A stretch of 64,000 nt of DNA from Bradyrhizobium diazoefficiens (GTDB taxonomy: Bacteria; Pseudomonadota; Alphaproteobacteria; Rhizobiales; Xanthobacteraceae): NCBI RefSeq assembly GCF_016612535.1, contig NZ_JAENXS010000002.1, positions 744,001 through 808,000 on the forward strand, given 5' to 3'. A program made the position numbers and the translations under genes. Positions 42,809-51,860 of the stretch are shown piece after piece. The notes beneath the pieces were generated by a model that saw only the letters and a program-made list of their open reading frames with translations, ran no database searches and was not told the DNA's origin. Every line of letters begins with the position of its first letter. Position 1 is the first letter of the stretch.

Positions 42809-43511
42809 CGATTCCGTGCCTCCGAGCAGCCTCTTTAACGCAATAGAACTACAGGGTTAATCGATCCTTAATGACAGAAACGCGAAACTCTTCGACTGTG
42901 ACCGGCGTGCGACGCTCCCTTGCACCAATGCCCCATTCCTCGTATGTACGGAATGCTGACGGCCAATAATTTCCGGTTGTGTCGCATTCAGCCTCCGGTG
43001 CAGCGCCGGAACTCCCAAGGTTTGGGAATTCCAGCGTTTTCCGTTTCCCTCTAAGTCCAGCGCGGTGCGCGGCAGCGAGGTGGAGCGGGGCAAGCCCCGG
43101 CAGGCAGACGGTCCCCGGCTACCACTCGCGTATCCGGGACAGTTTTGACAGCGACGCGGCCAGTTACCCGATCCCTTAATCCCAAGGGGGCGGTTCGTGA
43201 TCCAGGGCGAGCGCGCACGCGCCATGCCTGGCCAACAGCAACTGATTAGGGGCGGCCCCGCCGCCCAATGTTTCATACGGGCCGACGCTTGATGCGCCAG
43301 ACTGTGCCGACGAATTCTGAAGGATCTTTCGCGACGCTGCGGAGTGACAATCCCGCGCGCCGCTTCGGTCCTGAAGCTTCCGATTCGGCGAGGCGCGAGA
43401 GACGGCGTTTCGGCCTTCCCCTCACCCCCGAATCAGGTGGACCGTCGCGTCACCCGGCAGCGCTTTTCGCGCCCACGGTCGATCGCGCCCGCCGCCGCCA
43501 AGAGCTAAGAC
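42809..43511. other. 703-bp intergenic region with the RNase E leader
   Basis: No convincing gene is present. On the AmiC side it should hold that gene's promoter. On the other side it should hold the rne leader, which in many bacteria is long and mediates RNase E autoregulation. Structures visible: a near-perfect 25-bp palindrome (43008-43032, GGAAC..TTGGGAATTCC type), GCCCC/GGGGC-rich hairpins around 43088-43098 and GGGGCGGCCCCGCCGCCC at 43249-43266. TTGACA occurs at 43145-43150 without a clear -10. None is a recognised RNA family. Confidence 0.5.
43008..43032. repeat. 25-bp palindrome in the rne upstream region
   Basis: GGAACTCCCAA-GGT-TTGGGAATTCC pairs 10 of 11 positions. A second small stem, CCGG..CCGG (42995-43009), directly precedes it. 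It could be an operator or an RNA hairpin. Confidence 0.6.
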
Positions 43512-46500
43512 ATGCCCAACAAGATGTTGATCGATGCCACCCACCCGGAAGAGACCCGGGTCGTCGTGGTCCGCGGCAATCGCGTCGAAGAGTTTGACTT
43601 CGAGACCGCGCAACGCAAGCAACTGCGCGGAAATATCTACCTCGCCAAGGTCACCAGGGTCGAACCCTCGCTCCAGGCCGCTTTCGTCGAATATGGCGGT
43701 AACCGCCACGGCTTCCTCGCCTTCAGCGAAATCCATCCCGACTATTACCAGATCCCGGTCGCCGACCGGCAGGCGCTGATCGAGGCCGAGGAGCAGGCCC
43801 ATCGCGAGGCCGAGGAAGAGAGCGAGAACCGCTCCCACGGCCGCCGCCGCTCGCGCCACCGCAATTCCCGCCGCCGCAGTCAGGGCGAACGCGTCCGCAG
43901 CGACGTCGTCGAAGGCGCCGATCCCGCGGCCCAGCCGGTCGAGGGCGGACTCCTTCCGGAGCACGCCGAGGGCGCTGCGCATGAGGGCGAGCACTTGCAC
44001 GCCGATGGCGAGCACGAAGGCCACGATCATCACGACCATCATGAGCATGATCACGACGATCATGACCATGAAGGACATGAGCACGACGATCATCATCAGG
44101 CGCATGATCATGATGACCATGGTCACGACGACGAGCACGATCATCATGACCACGATCATGCCGACGAGACGCCTGCGCCTGTCGCGGCCATTGGTGCCGA
44201 ACCTGCAATTGCGACTGAAGCCGTTGCCGAGCCCCAGGAAGCTCACGCTTCCGAAGCGCACGCCGAGGCTCTGGCCGAAGCCGTGACCGCCGCGGCTGAG
44301 CCGGCCGACGCCGTATACGGTGCCGGCGAGAGCACCGAGGCTCCGCATCACGAATCCGATGCGACGTCCGAGGACGACGACGAGGATGATGACGAAGACG
44401 GCGAGGAAGCGGAAGAGGAACACGTCGAATCCGTCGGCGGTGACGACGTGCTCGAGGAAGTGCCGGAGCGCACCTTCCGCCCGCGCCGCCAGTACAAGAT
44501 CCAGGAAGTCATCAAGCGCCGCCAGGTGATGCTGGTGCAGGTCGTCAAGGAAGAACGCGGCAACAAGGGCGCTGCGCTGACAACCTATTTGTCGCTCGCC
44601 GGCCGCTATGCCGTGTTGATGCCGAACACCGCTCGTGGCGGCGGCATCAGCCGCAAGATCACCTCGGCCCAGGACCGTTCGCGCCTGAAGGAAGTGGTGC
44701 AGGATCTCGACGTGCCCGAGGGCATGGGCATCATCCTGCGCACCGCCGGCGCCGCCCGCACCAAGCCCGAGATCAAGCGTGACTTCGAATATCTGATCCG
44801 GATGTGGGAGACGGTGCGCGACCTGACGCTGAAGTCGCAGGCCCCGACGCTGGTCTACGAGGAAGGCTCGCTGATCAAGCGCTCGCTGCGCGACCTCTAC
44901 AACAAGGAGATCGACGAGATTTCGGTTGCCGGTGAATCCGGCTACCGCGAAGCGCGCGACTTCATGAAGATGCTGATGCCCGCCAATGTCAGCGCGGTGA
45001 AGCAGTACCGCGACGGCCAGCCGCTGTTCTCCCGAATGGGCGTCGAAAGCCAGCTGGACGCGATGTTCTCGCCGACCGTGCAATTGCGCTCCGGCGGCTA
45101 CATCGTGATCAACCAGACCGAGGCGCTGGTCTCGATCGACGTCAACTCCGGACGATCGACCCGCGAGCACCATATCGAGGATACCGCGCTCAAGACCAAT
45201 CTGGAAGCGTCCGAAGAGGTCGCCCGCCAGCTTCGCCTGCGCGACCTCGCTGGCCTGATCGTCATCGACTTCATCGATATGGACGAGAAGCGCAACAACC
45301 GTGCGGTCGAGCGCAAGCTGTCCGATTGCCTCAGGCAGGATCGCGCGCGCATCCAGGTCGGCCGCATCTCGCATTTCGGCCTGCTGGAAATGTCGCGCCA
45401 GCGCATCCGCGCCAGCGTGCTGGAGAGCTCGACCGATCCCTGCCCGCATTGCGGCGGCACCGGCCACGTCCGCTCGGTGTCCTCGGTGGCGCTGCAGTTG
45501 CTGCGCGGGCTCGAAGAGATCCTGATGAAGGGCGCGACCCACAATCTCGTGGTCCGCACCCGCACCGACGTCGCGCTCTATGTGCTGAACCACAAGCGCG
45601 GTCATCTGCGCGATCTCGAGAACGGCTTCAAGGTCACGCTCGCGGTCATTGCCGACCCCAGCGTCAGCGGACCGCAGGCCTATCTCATCGATCGCGGCGA
45701 GCAGGTGCATACGCTGGAAGCCGCCAAGGCGCTGCTCTCAGCGCAAGCGGCTGCAAGCCCGCCGCCGCTGGCGGAAGAAGCCTTTGACGACGAAGAGTTC
45801 GATCCGGAGCTGGAATCCGAGATCGAGACCGAGGAGACCGAAGGTCTCGTCGAGGAGCAGGCCGCAGCCGATGCTTCGCCCGAGCAGGATGGCCAGCGTG
45901 GCCGCAAGCGCCGCCGGCGGCGTCGCGGTCGCGGCGGTCAGCGCGATGGTGAGATACGCGAAGATGGCGCGCCCACGCTTCCAGAGACGGCAGCGGTCGC
46001 CGGCGAAGCCGAAGAGGATTCCGAGTCCGAGCAGGATGGCGAGGAAGGCGAGGACCAGGCAGCCCGCGGCGAACAGCACGGCGCAGACGCCCGCCGCCGC
46101 CGGCGTGGTCGTCGCGGCGGACGCCGTCGGCGTGGTGGCGGCGAGGACGGTCTTGCCGGCTCCATCGGCGACGAGCTCGGCGGCAATCCGCCCTCGGAAG
46201 CAACCGATGCTGTGGCCGATTTCGATAGCTCCGGCAGCGAGACGGCACCGTCAATTGCGCATTCGGAGGACATCGCCCCGGTTGAGCGGCAGATGCCTCA
46301 GCCTGAGCCCTATACGCCGGCGCCGGCTGAAGCACCGGTCCACTCCGCGCCTTCTGCTGCTGTCGTCGAGGAAGAACCCGCATCCGACGACAAGGCGGCA
46401 CGGCGCCGCTCTACGGTCCGCGAGAAGGTGAGCTTCATGTCGAGCAGCCCGAGCGAGCCCGCAGCGCCGGAGCCGCTGGCTCCGCCGGCGCCTGCTCCCG

Positions 46501-46586
46501 AGCCCGCGCCGGAAGCGGCAACCGAGACGCCGGGCGCACCGCGTCGCGCCGGCTGGTGGTCGCGCCGGTTCGGCGGCGGCGAATAA
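43512..46586 (+). CDS. rne: Ribonuclease E/G with large His/Asp-rich insertion in the S1 domain
   Basis: The 1024-residue product is the degradosome endoribonuclease. The RNase E catalytic core is complete: 'EERGNKGAALTTYLSLAG', catalytic Asp in 'VSIDVNSGRSTRE' and 'IVIDFIDMDEKRNNRAVE', and the Zn-link Cys pair in 'TDPCPHCGGTGHVRS'. The S1 RNA-binding domain (residues 36-345) is split: between 'FLAFSEIHPDYYQIPVADRQ' (ends about 85) and 'RRQYKIQEVIKRRQVML' (starts about 325) there is a 240-residue insertion with an Arg-rich stretch (108-130), a His/Asp tract (157-218, about 25 His) and an acidic run. The C-terminal tail (from about 760) is Arg/Glu-rich and disordered. Start ATG at 43512. Confidence 0.96.
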   Translation: MPNKMLIDATHPEETRVVVVRGNRVEEFDFETAQRKQLRGNIYLAKVTRVEPSLQAAFVEYGGNRHGFLAFSEIHPDYYQIPVADRQALIEAEEQAHREAEEESENRSHGRRRSRHRNSRRRSQGERVRSDVVEGADPAAQPVEGGLLPEHAEGAAHEGEHLHADGEHEGHDHHDHHEHDHDDHDHEGHEHDDHHQAHDHDDHGHDDEHDHHDHDHADETPAPVAAIGAEPAIATEAVAEPQEAHASEAHAEALAEAVTAAAEPADAVYGAGESTEAPHHESDATSEDDDEDDDEDGEEAEEEHVESVGGDDVLEEVPERTFRPRRQYKIQEVIKRRQVMLVQVVKEERGNKGAALTTYLSLAGRYAVLMPNTARGGGISRKITSAQDRSRLKEVVQDLDVPEGMGIILRTAGAARTKPEIKRDFEYLIRMWETVRDLTLKSQAPTLVYEEGSLIKRSLRDLYNKEIDEISVAGESGYREARDFMKMLMPANVSAVKQYRDGQPLFSRMGVESQLDAMFSPTVQLRSGGYIVINQTEALVSIDVNSGRSTREHHIEDTALKTNLEASEEVARQLRLRDLAGLIVIDFIDMDEKRNNRAVERKLSDCLRQDRARIQVGRISHFGLLEMSRQRIRASVLESSTDPCPHCGGTGHVRSVSSVALQLLRGLEEILMKGATHNLVVRTRTDVALYVLNHKRGHLRDLENGFKVTLAVIADPSVSGPQAYLIDRGEQVHTLEAAKALLSAQAAASPPPLAEEAFDDEEFDPELESEIETEETEGLVEEQAAADASPEQDGQRGRKRRRRRRGRGGQRDGEIREDGAPTLPETAAVAGEAEEDSESEQDGEEGEDQAARGEQHGADARRRRRGRRGGRRRRGGGEDGLAGSIGDELGGNPPSEATDAVADFDSSGSETAPSIAHSEDIAPVERQMPQPEPYTPAPAEAPVHSAPSAAVVEEEPASDDKAARRRSTVREKVSFMSSSPSEPAAPEPLAPPAPAPEPAPEAATETPGAPRRAGWWSRRFGGGE

Positions 46587-46601
46587 TACGAACAACCAGA
46601 T

Positions 46602-46630
46602 AAAACCGCCCGGCCAAGCCGGGCGGTTTT
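46602..46630 (+). terminator. Rho-independent terminator after rne
   Basis: AAAACCGCCCGGC and GCCGGGCGGTTTT form an exact 13-bp stem with a CAA loop, ending in TTTT. It lies 15 bases after the rne stop and 21 bases before the next start codon. Confidence 0.92.
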
Positions 46631-46651
46631 GATTTGGCGAGGTCAAATCCG

Positions 46652-47884
46652 ATGCAAAGCGCAATCGTTCTCGGCGGCGGCATGGTGGGCGTGGGCGCCG
46701 CGGTGCATCTGAGGCAGCGCGGCTGGTCGGTCACGCTGGTCGACCGCAGGGAGCCGGGCCGCGAGACCAGCTACGGCAATGCCGGCATGATCCAGGCGGA
46801 GGCGGTGCGGCCCTATCCGATGCCGCGCGACCTCGCTTCGCTCGTGAGGATCGCGACCGGCCGCACCAACGACGTGCGCTACAGCCTGTCCTCGCTGCAT
46901 CGCCACGTCGAGCCCCTGCTCCGCTATTGGTGGCATTCGGCGCCGAAGCGACATCGCGAGGCGATCGCCGCCTGGGCGCGGCTGATCGCCTACGCGACGC
47001 CCGAGCACGACATCCTGATCCGCGAAGCCCACGCCGACAATCTGATCCGCCGCGCCGGCTATCGCGCGCTCTATCGCGACGCTGCGGCCCTGGACCACTC
47101 GATCAAGGACGCGGAACAAGACCAGCGCGAATTCGGCGTGAACTTTCGCGTGCTGTCGGGCCGCGAGCTCAACAAGGCCGAGCCGATCCTGCGCGACGAC
47201 CTTCCCGGCGCGATCCATTGGCTCGACACCTGGACGGTGTCCGATCCGGGGGCGCTGGTCACAGCCTACGCCAATTTGTTCGAGCGCCTCGGCGGAACGA
47301 TCGTGCTCGGCGATGCGCAGTCGCTGCAGCAGACCGCGACCGGCTGGTCGGTCGATACCGACCAGGGGCGGATCGATGCGGCCGCGGCCGTCGTGACCCT
47401 CGGGCCGTGGTCGCCCGATCTGTTGCACAAATTCGGCTACCGGATTCCGCTGGTGCGCAAGCGCGGCTACCACATGCATTACAGCGGAGGTTCCTCGCTC
47501 GACCTGCCCCTGGTCGACAAGGGCCGCGGCTACGCGATGGGGCCGATGGCGAAGGGCATCCGCATCACCACTGGCGCCGAGCTAACGGGGCCGGATGCAC
47601 TCGCAACACCGGTGCAACTCGCCAGTGCCGAAGCATCCGCACGAGAGCTGATCGATCTCGGCAAGCGCGCCGAACCGGAGCCGTGGTTCGGCACCCGTCC
47701 CTGCACCCCGGACATGGTGCCCGTGCTCGGCCCCGCCCCGCGCCACCCTGGTCTTTGGATGAACTTCGGCCACGGTCACCAGGGTTTTACGCTCGGACCT
47801 GCCACCGGACGCCTGCTCGCGGAAATGATGAGCGGCGAGACGCCATCGATCAGTCCGACGCCGTACCGGCCAGAGCGGTTCTAG
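46652..47884 (+). CDS. FAD-dependent D-amino-acid dehydrogenase-like oxidoreductase
   Basis: The 410-residue product is a DAO/DadA family flavoenzyme. FAD binding is shown by 'AIVLGGGMVGVGAAVHLRQRG' (in part; GxGxxG variant) and 'TLVDRREPGRETSYGNAGMI'. The C-terminal part has 'GTRPCTPDMVPVLGPAPRHP' and 'NFGHGHQGFTLGPATGRLLAE', the usual end motif. It probably oxidises an amino acid or another amine to an imino product, passing electrons to the respiratory chain. ATG at 46652 has GAGGT 8 bases upstream. It overlaps the end of the convergent TPR gene by four bases. Confidence 0.92.
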   Translation: MQSAIVLGGGMVGVGAAVHLRQRGWSVTLVDRREPGRETSYGNAGMIQAEAVRPYPMPRDLASLVRIATGRTNDVRYSLSSLHRHVEPLLRYWWHSAPKRHREAIAAWARLIAYATPEHDILIREAHADNLIRRAGYRALYRDAAALDHSIKDAEQDQREFGVNFRVLSGRELNKAEPILRDDLPGAIHWLDTWTVSDPGALVTAYANLFERLGGTIVLGDAQSLQQTATGWSVDTDQGRIDAAAAVVTLGPWSPDLLHKFGYRIPLVRKRGYHMHYSGGSSLDLPLVDKGRGYAMGPMAKGIRITTGAELTGPDALATPVQLASAEASARELIDLGKRAEPEPWFGTRPCTPDMVPVLGPAPRHPGLWMNFGHGHQGFTLGPATGRLLAEMMSGETPSISPTPYRPERF

Positions 47885-49965
47885 CCCTCGGACTTCGCGG
47901 CAAGCACCGCAAGCGCAGCCGTCAGGCGCATCAACGGGTCGTCCCATTCGCGGGGGCTGCGCTGACGGAACAGCCGCATGGTCGGATACCACGGGCTGTC
48001 CTCGCGATCGCGCAACCAGCGCCAGTCGAGCGCGTAAGGCGTGAGCATCCACACCGGACGTCCGAGCGCGCCGGCCAGATGCGCAACCGACGTGTCGACG
48101 GTGATGACGAGATCGAGCGCTGCAACCGCCGCCGCCGTGTCGGCGAAATCGCCGAGCGCTGGCGCGAGATCGACGACGTCGTCACCAAGCGCGGCCAGCA
48201 CCCGACCGTCTTCGGCGCGCGGCTCCTTTTGCAAGCTGTAGAGCTGCACGCCTGGCATCACGAGGCGCGGCAGCAACGCCTCGGCCGACAGCGAGCGCTG
48301 CCGATCGCCTTTGTGCTTGGCATTGCCGGCCCAGACCACACCGACCTTCAGCCGTGTCTCGTGACCGAGCGCGGCCCGCCAGCGCGAGAGCTTCTCGGCA
48401 TCGGGATGCAGGTACGGAACCGCCGCAGGCAGATTATCGAGCGTGGTGCCGAACAGGCGCGGCAGGCTCATCAGCGGCAGTTGCAGATCGAATGGCGGCA
48501 GCGCCTCGCCGCGCGCGATCACGGTGACATCGGGCAATTGCCGCAGCAGCGCGGCCAGCGCGGGCTGCACCTGAAGGATGATCCTGCCGCCCAACGCGGT
48601 CACCATCGGCGGGTAACGCACGAAATGCAGGGCATCGCCGAGGCCGTATTCGGCGAACAGCAGCAATGTGCGGCCTGCGAGCGGCTCGCCCTGCCATTCC
48701 GGTTCGCTGAAGCTGGGATCGCCGTCCGACAGCGTCTTGCATTTGCGTCGCCACCGATAGGTTTCGAACCCCTCGGCAAAATGGCCGTTCATCAGCAGGA
48801 AATGCGCGTGGTTGTATTGCGCGAGCGGCTGCTCCGGATCGAGCGCGACCGCGCGGGCCGAGACCGCAAGCGCCTCGTCGATCTCGCCGGCATTGCGCAA
48901 CGCGACTGCGAGGTTGGCGTGCCCCTTGGCATAGGACGGATCGGCCGCAACCGCGCAGCGGTGCGCGGCGACTGCGTCAACGACGCGTTCCTGCTTCTCG
49001 AAGATGATGCCGAGATTGGTATACGCCGGCGCGTGATCGGGCTTGAGAAGCAACGCGTGCTCGCAGGAAGCAGCGGCGTCGTCGAGTTCACCCAGATCGG
49101 ACAGGCAGGCCCCGAGATTGGTGGCGATCATGTGATCGGCCTGGTCGCGCGCGAATGTCTGCCGGTAGATTTTGGCGGCGTCGTCCAAATGACGAGCTTC
49201 ATGCAGGACGAGGCCAAGCAGGCGCAGCGCTGCGAGGTTGTCGGGCGCGAGCGCGATGGCGCGGCGATACTGGACGATGGCCTCTTCGAGCAATCCTTCC
49301 CGATAGAGCGACGCGCCAAGATTGCAGATCAAGCCGACATCGCCCGGATCAATCGCCAGGGCATGGCGGTAAGCGGCCTCGGCCTCACCAAATCTATTCT
49401 GGTCCACAAGGACGTTGCCGAGATTGAGCCAGACACCGCGAAAAGCGGGCTCGCGCGCGATCACCGCGCGATAGGCATCCTCCGCCTCGATGAGCTGCCC
49501 TTGCTCCGCGAGCGCGACGGCGAGGTTGAAGCATGCCCGCGTCAGACCCGCATCGAGCGCGATCGCACGGCGATAAGCCGTCTCGGCCTCGCCGAAGCGC
49601 GCAAGCTCGCCCAGCGCCACGCCGAGCTTGTTGTGCAGGCCGGCATCGCCCGGCCGCCGCTGCAGCGCGCGCTGGAATGCCGCCACCGCGCCTTCATGCT
49701 CGCCTTTGACCGCGAGCGCATCGCCGAGTGTCGTCAGCGCCGGCGCATGGCCGGGATCGATGTCAAACACGCGGTTGAGGAGCGCCGCGCCGTCGGCCGC
49801 GCGGTCGCTGACGAAAGCCGCGACCGCGGCCAGATGCAGCGCCGGCACATGATCCGGGTCCGCCTTCAAGACCTCGGTGCAGAGCATCTCCGCCTGATCC
49901 GGCCGACCGGCTGCAAAATGCTCCGCCGCCTCCAGCACGATCCGATTCACTGCCGCTTTGCCCAC
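47881..49965 (-). CDS. Tetratricopeptide-repeat protein with GT9-like glycosyltransferase domain
   Basis: The product is about 694 residues. Residues 5-400 hold about ten TPR units of 34 residues (for example 'AVAAFQRALQRRPGDAGLHN', 'ALAIDPGDVGLICNLGASLY'). The C-terminal third is a heptosyltransferase/GT9-like domain with 'LLLFAEYGLGDALHFVRYPP' and 'DLVITVDTSVAHLAGALGRP'. Such TPR-GT9 proteins are common in Bradyrhizobium; their acceptors are unknown, but protein or surface-glycan modification is likely. No in-frame ATG fits; GTG at 49965 is used, and GTG at 49977 is possible. The frame also runs further upstream through the convergent-side regulator gene and is not coding there. Confidence 0.85.
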   Translation of the reverse strand: MGKAAVNRIVLEAAEHFAAGRPDQAEMLCTEVLKADPDHVPALHLAAVAAFVSDRAADGAALLNRVFDIDPGHAPALTTLGDALAVKGEHEGAVAAFQRALQRRPGDAGLHNKLGVALGELARFGEAETAYRRAIALDAGLTRACFNLAVALAEQGQLIEAEDAYRAVIAREPAFRGVWLNLGNVLVDQNRFGEAEAAYRHALAIDPGDVGLICNLGASLYREGLLEEAIVQYRRAIALAPDNLAALRLLGLVLHEARHLDDAAKIYRQTFARDQADHMIATNLGACLSDLGELDDAAASCEHALLLKPDHAPAYTNLGIIFEKQERVVDAVAAHRCAVAADPSYAKGHANLAVALRNAGEIDEALAVSARAVALDPEQPLAQYNHAHFLLMNGHFAEGFETYRWRRKCKTLSDGDPSFSEPEWQGEPLAGRTLLLFAEYGLGDALHFVRYPPMVTALGGRIILQVQPALAALLRQLPDVTVIARGEALPPFDLQLPLMSLPRLFGTTLDNLPAAVPYLHPDAEKLSRWRAALGHETRLKVGVVWAGNAKHKGDRQRSLSAEALLPRLVMPGVQLYSLQKEPRAEDGRVLAALGDDVVDLAPALGDFADTAAAVAALDLVITVDTSVAHLAGALGRPVWMLTPYALDWRWLRDREDSPWYPTMRLFRQRSPREWDDPLMRLTAALAVLAAKSEG

Positions 49966-50023
49966 GATGCCGCCCACCCCATCAAGAGAGATGCGGATTA
50001 AACGGGCGAGGACGCGAAATCCG

Positions 50024-50857
50024 TCAGTCGGAATGCTCGGCCAAAACGTTCCTGATGCGCTGGGCATCCGCAGGCGTCGCCGGATTGTAAACGACCATGC
50101 CGAGATCGGGCCGGCCGTCAACCGCGAAGGCCGAATATTCGAACGCGATCGGGCCGAGCACGGGATGGCGCAGATGCTTGACGCCTTCGCCGTAGCTGCG
50201 GACGTCGTTGTCGGCCCACAGCTTCGCGAATTTGGGACTGAGACGGCACATCTCGTCGACGAACTCGGCGACATGCGAGACTGCGCCGGCGCGCGCCGCA
50301 TCCGCCCGGAACGCCGCGACCACGAAACGGGCCACGCTCTCCCAATCATATTGCGCAGCCCGCACGCGCGGTTCGGAGAAGATCAGGCGCAGGATGTTGC
50401 GCTGCTCCCGCGGGAGCTTTGAATAATCGGTCAGCATGATCGTTGCCGCGCGATTCCAGGCGACGACGTCCCAAGTCACGGTCCTGATGATGGCCGGGCT
50501 GGTCTCGAGCGCATCGAGCACGCGCTGAAGCCGCGGCGAGACGGCTCCGCTGGCCTGGTAGCGGACCTCGGGCGGACGGCCGAGCCCGATCAGGAACAGG
50601 TGCTCCCGCTCGACATCGGTCAGCATCAGGGCGCGGGCGATGCGGTCGAGCACATCGGCCGACGGCGCGCCACCACGGCCCTGCTCCAGCCAGGTGTACC
50701 AGGTCGGGCTGATACTGGCCCGCTGCGCCACCTCCTCGCGCCGCAGCCCCGGCGTGCGCCTGCGGCTGCCGCCAAAGCCGAAGGCAGCCGCATCGAGCCG
50801 GGTTCTACGGTCCTTGAGATAGGTCCCGAGCAGGTTCTCGCTGGTGGGCTCGCTCAT
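50024..50857 (-). CDS. XRE-family helix-turn-helix regulator (MmyB-like ligand-binding domain)
   Basis: The 277-residue product has an N-terminal HTH ('RTPGLRREEVAQRASISPTWYTWLEQGRG', in parts) and a C-terminal PAS-like MmyB-type ligand-binding domain ('TVTWDVVAWNRAATIMLTDY', 'RNILRLIFSEPRVRAAQYDW'). The family binds small molecules such as fatty acids and typically controls the divergent oxidoreductase gene. Here the divergent neighbour is an SDR-family gene, and the shared 91-base gap has two 12-bp operator-like repeats. Start ATG at 50857. Confidence 0.92.
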   Translation of the reverse strand: MSEPTSENLLGTYLKDRRTRLDAAAFGFGGSRRRTPGLRREEVAQRASISPTWYTWLEQGRGGAPSADVLDRIARALMLTDVEREHLFLIGLGRPPEVRYQASGAVSPRLQRVLDALETSPAIIRTVTWDVVAWNRAATIMLTDYSKLPREQRNILRLIFSEPRVRAAQYDWESVARFVVAAFRADAARAGAVSHVAEFVDEMCRLSPKFAKLWADNDVRSYGEGVKHLRHPVLGPIAFEYSAFAVDGRPDLGMVVYNPATPADAQRIRNVLAEHSD

Positions 50858-50864
50858 CCTGTTA

Positions 50865-50905
50865 GCTATTATACCCTGATAATCTCACTACTTTACCCGG
50901 ATAAT
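50865..50905. promoter_or_regulatory. Twin operator repeats between XRE regulator and SDR gene
   Basis: TACCCTGATAAT (50872-50883) and TACCCGGATAAT (50894-50905) differ by one base and are 22 bp apart, two helical turns. A TATAAT on the minus strand (50868-50873) fits a -10 for the regulator gene, and GATAAT (50900-50905) fits a -10 for the SDR gene, so binding would cover both promoters. Confidence 0.7.
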
Positions 50906-50948
50906 TCTAGCGCAGATGCTGGCCCCTACCAACACTGGAGAACTGCTC

Positions 50949-51827
50949 ATGCGTGTATTCGTCACTGGCGCCACCGGCTTCGTCGGCTCTGCCGTCGTCC
51001 GGGACCTCATCGCCGCCGGCCATAGCGTGCTCGGCCTCGCCCGCTCTGATGCGGGCGCCGCATCGCTCGCCGCGATGGGCGCCGAAGTCCACCGCGGCTC
51101 GCTGGAGGACCACGCCTCCTTGCGCAGCGGCGCGGCCGGCTCCGACGGTGTGCTGCACCTCGGCTTCAACCACGACTTCTCGAAATTTTTGGACAATTGC
51201 GAGCTCGACCGCCGCGCCATCCTCGCGCTCGGCGAGGAGCTCAGGGGTTCGGACCGTCCGCTCATCGTCACCTCCGGCGTGGCCCTGCTGGCGCCCGGCC
51301 GTCTCGCGACCGAGGACGATGAGTCGGCGCACCACTTTCCGCGCGTGTCGGAATCGACCGCGCTGTCACTGCCCGGCGTCCGCGCCGCCGTGGTTCGGCT
51401 GCCGCCGACGACCCATGGTGAAGGCGACCACGGTTTCGTCCCGCGCCTGATTGCGATCGCGCGCGAGAAGGGCGCCGCCGCCTATATTAGCCAGGGCATG
51501 AACCGCTGGCCGGCCGCGCATCGCGTCGATGCTGCCCGCGTCTATCGGCTCGCGCTCGAACAGGGCGCAACCGCACCGCGCTATCACGCGATCGCCGAGG
51601 AAGGCATCCCGTTCAAGACGATTGCGGAGGTGATCGGCAAAAGGCTGGGCCTGCCTGTGGTCTCGAAATCGCAGGACGAAGCGGCCGGGCATTTCGGCTG
51701 GTTCGCGCAATTCGCCGGCGTCGATGTGCCGACGTCGAGCGCGAAGACGCGCGCCGCTCTCGGCTGGGCGCCGAAAGAAAAAGGGCTGATCGAGGATCTC
51801 GACCAGCCCTATTACTTCCAAATCTGA
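50949..51827 (+). CDS. Atypical SDR/NAD-dependent epimerase family oxidoreductase
   Basis: The 292-residue product has '[23 protein letters not shown]' (in part), the GxxGxxG Rossmann motif of extended/atypical SDRs, '[14 protein letters not shown]'-like beta-strand 5 (seen as '[15 protein letters not shown]') and '[21 protein letters not shown]'. The usual YxxxK is not obvious, so it may act as a non-catalytic or NmrA-like/epimerase-like member. GGAG at 50937-50940 precedes ATG 50949. The divergent XRE regulator probably controls it. Confidence 0.88.
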   Translation: MRVFVTGATGFVGSAVVRDLIAAGHSVLGLARSDAGAASLAAMGAEVHRGSLEDHASLRSGAAGSDGVLHLGFNHDFSKFLDNCELDRRAILALGEELRGSDRPLIVTSGVALLAPGRLATEDDESAHHFPRVSESTALSLPGVRAAVVRLPPTTHGEGDHGFVPRLIAIAREKGAAAYISQGMNRWPAAHRVDAARVYRLALEQGATAPRYHAIAEEGIPFKTIAEVIGKRLGLPVVSKSQDEAAGHFGWFAQFAGVDVPTSSAKTRAALGWAPKEKGLIEDLDQPYYFQI

Positions 51828-51860
51828 CGGCGCGACGCACCGTGAGATGCGGCTTGCAGA

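Noticed and set aside
43422-45710. 762-residue minus-strand frame opposite rne
   Set aside because: It is a shadow of the RNase E frame. The Met/Val/Ile-rich stretch is only the complement of the His/Asp tract.
46927-50001. 1024-residue plus-strand frame running over the FAD enzyme and TPR genes
   Set aside because: It crosses two real genes in other frames and shows no domain; it is long only because of high GC.
49977-50349. N-terminal 124-residue extension of the TPR protein
   Set aside because: It overlaps the XRE regulator gene on the same strand in another frame, and its composition (Ser/Arg-rich) is that of a shadow frame.
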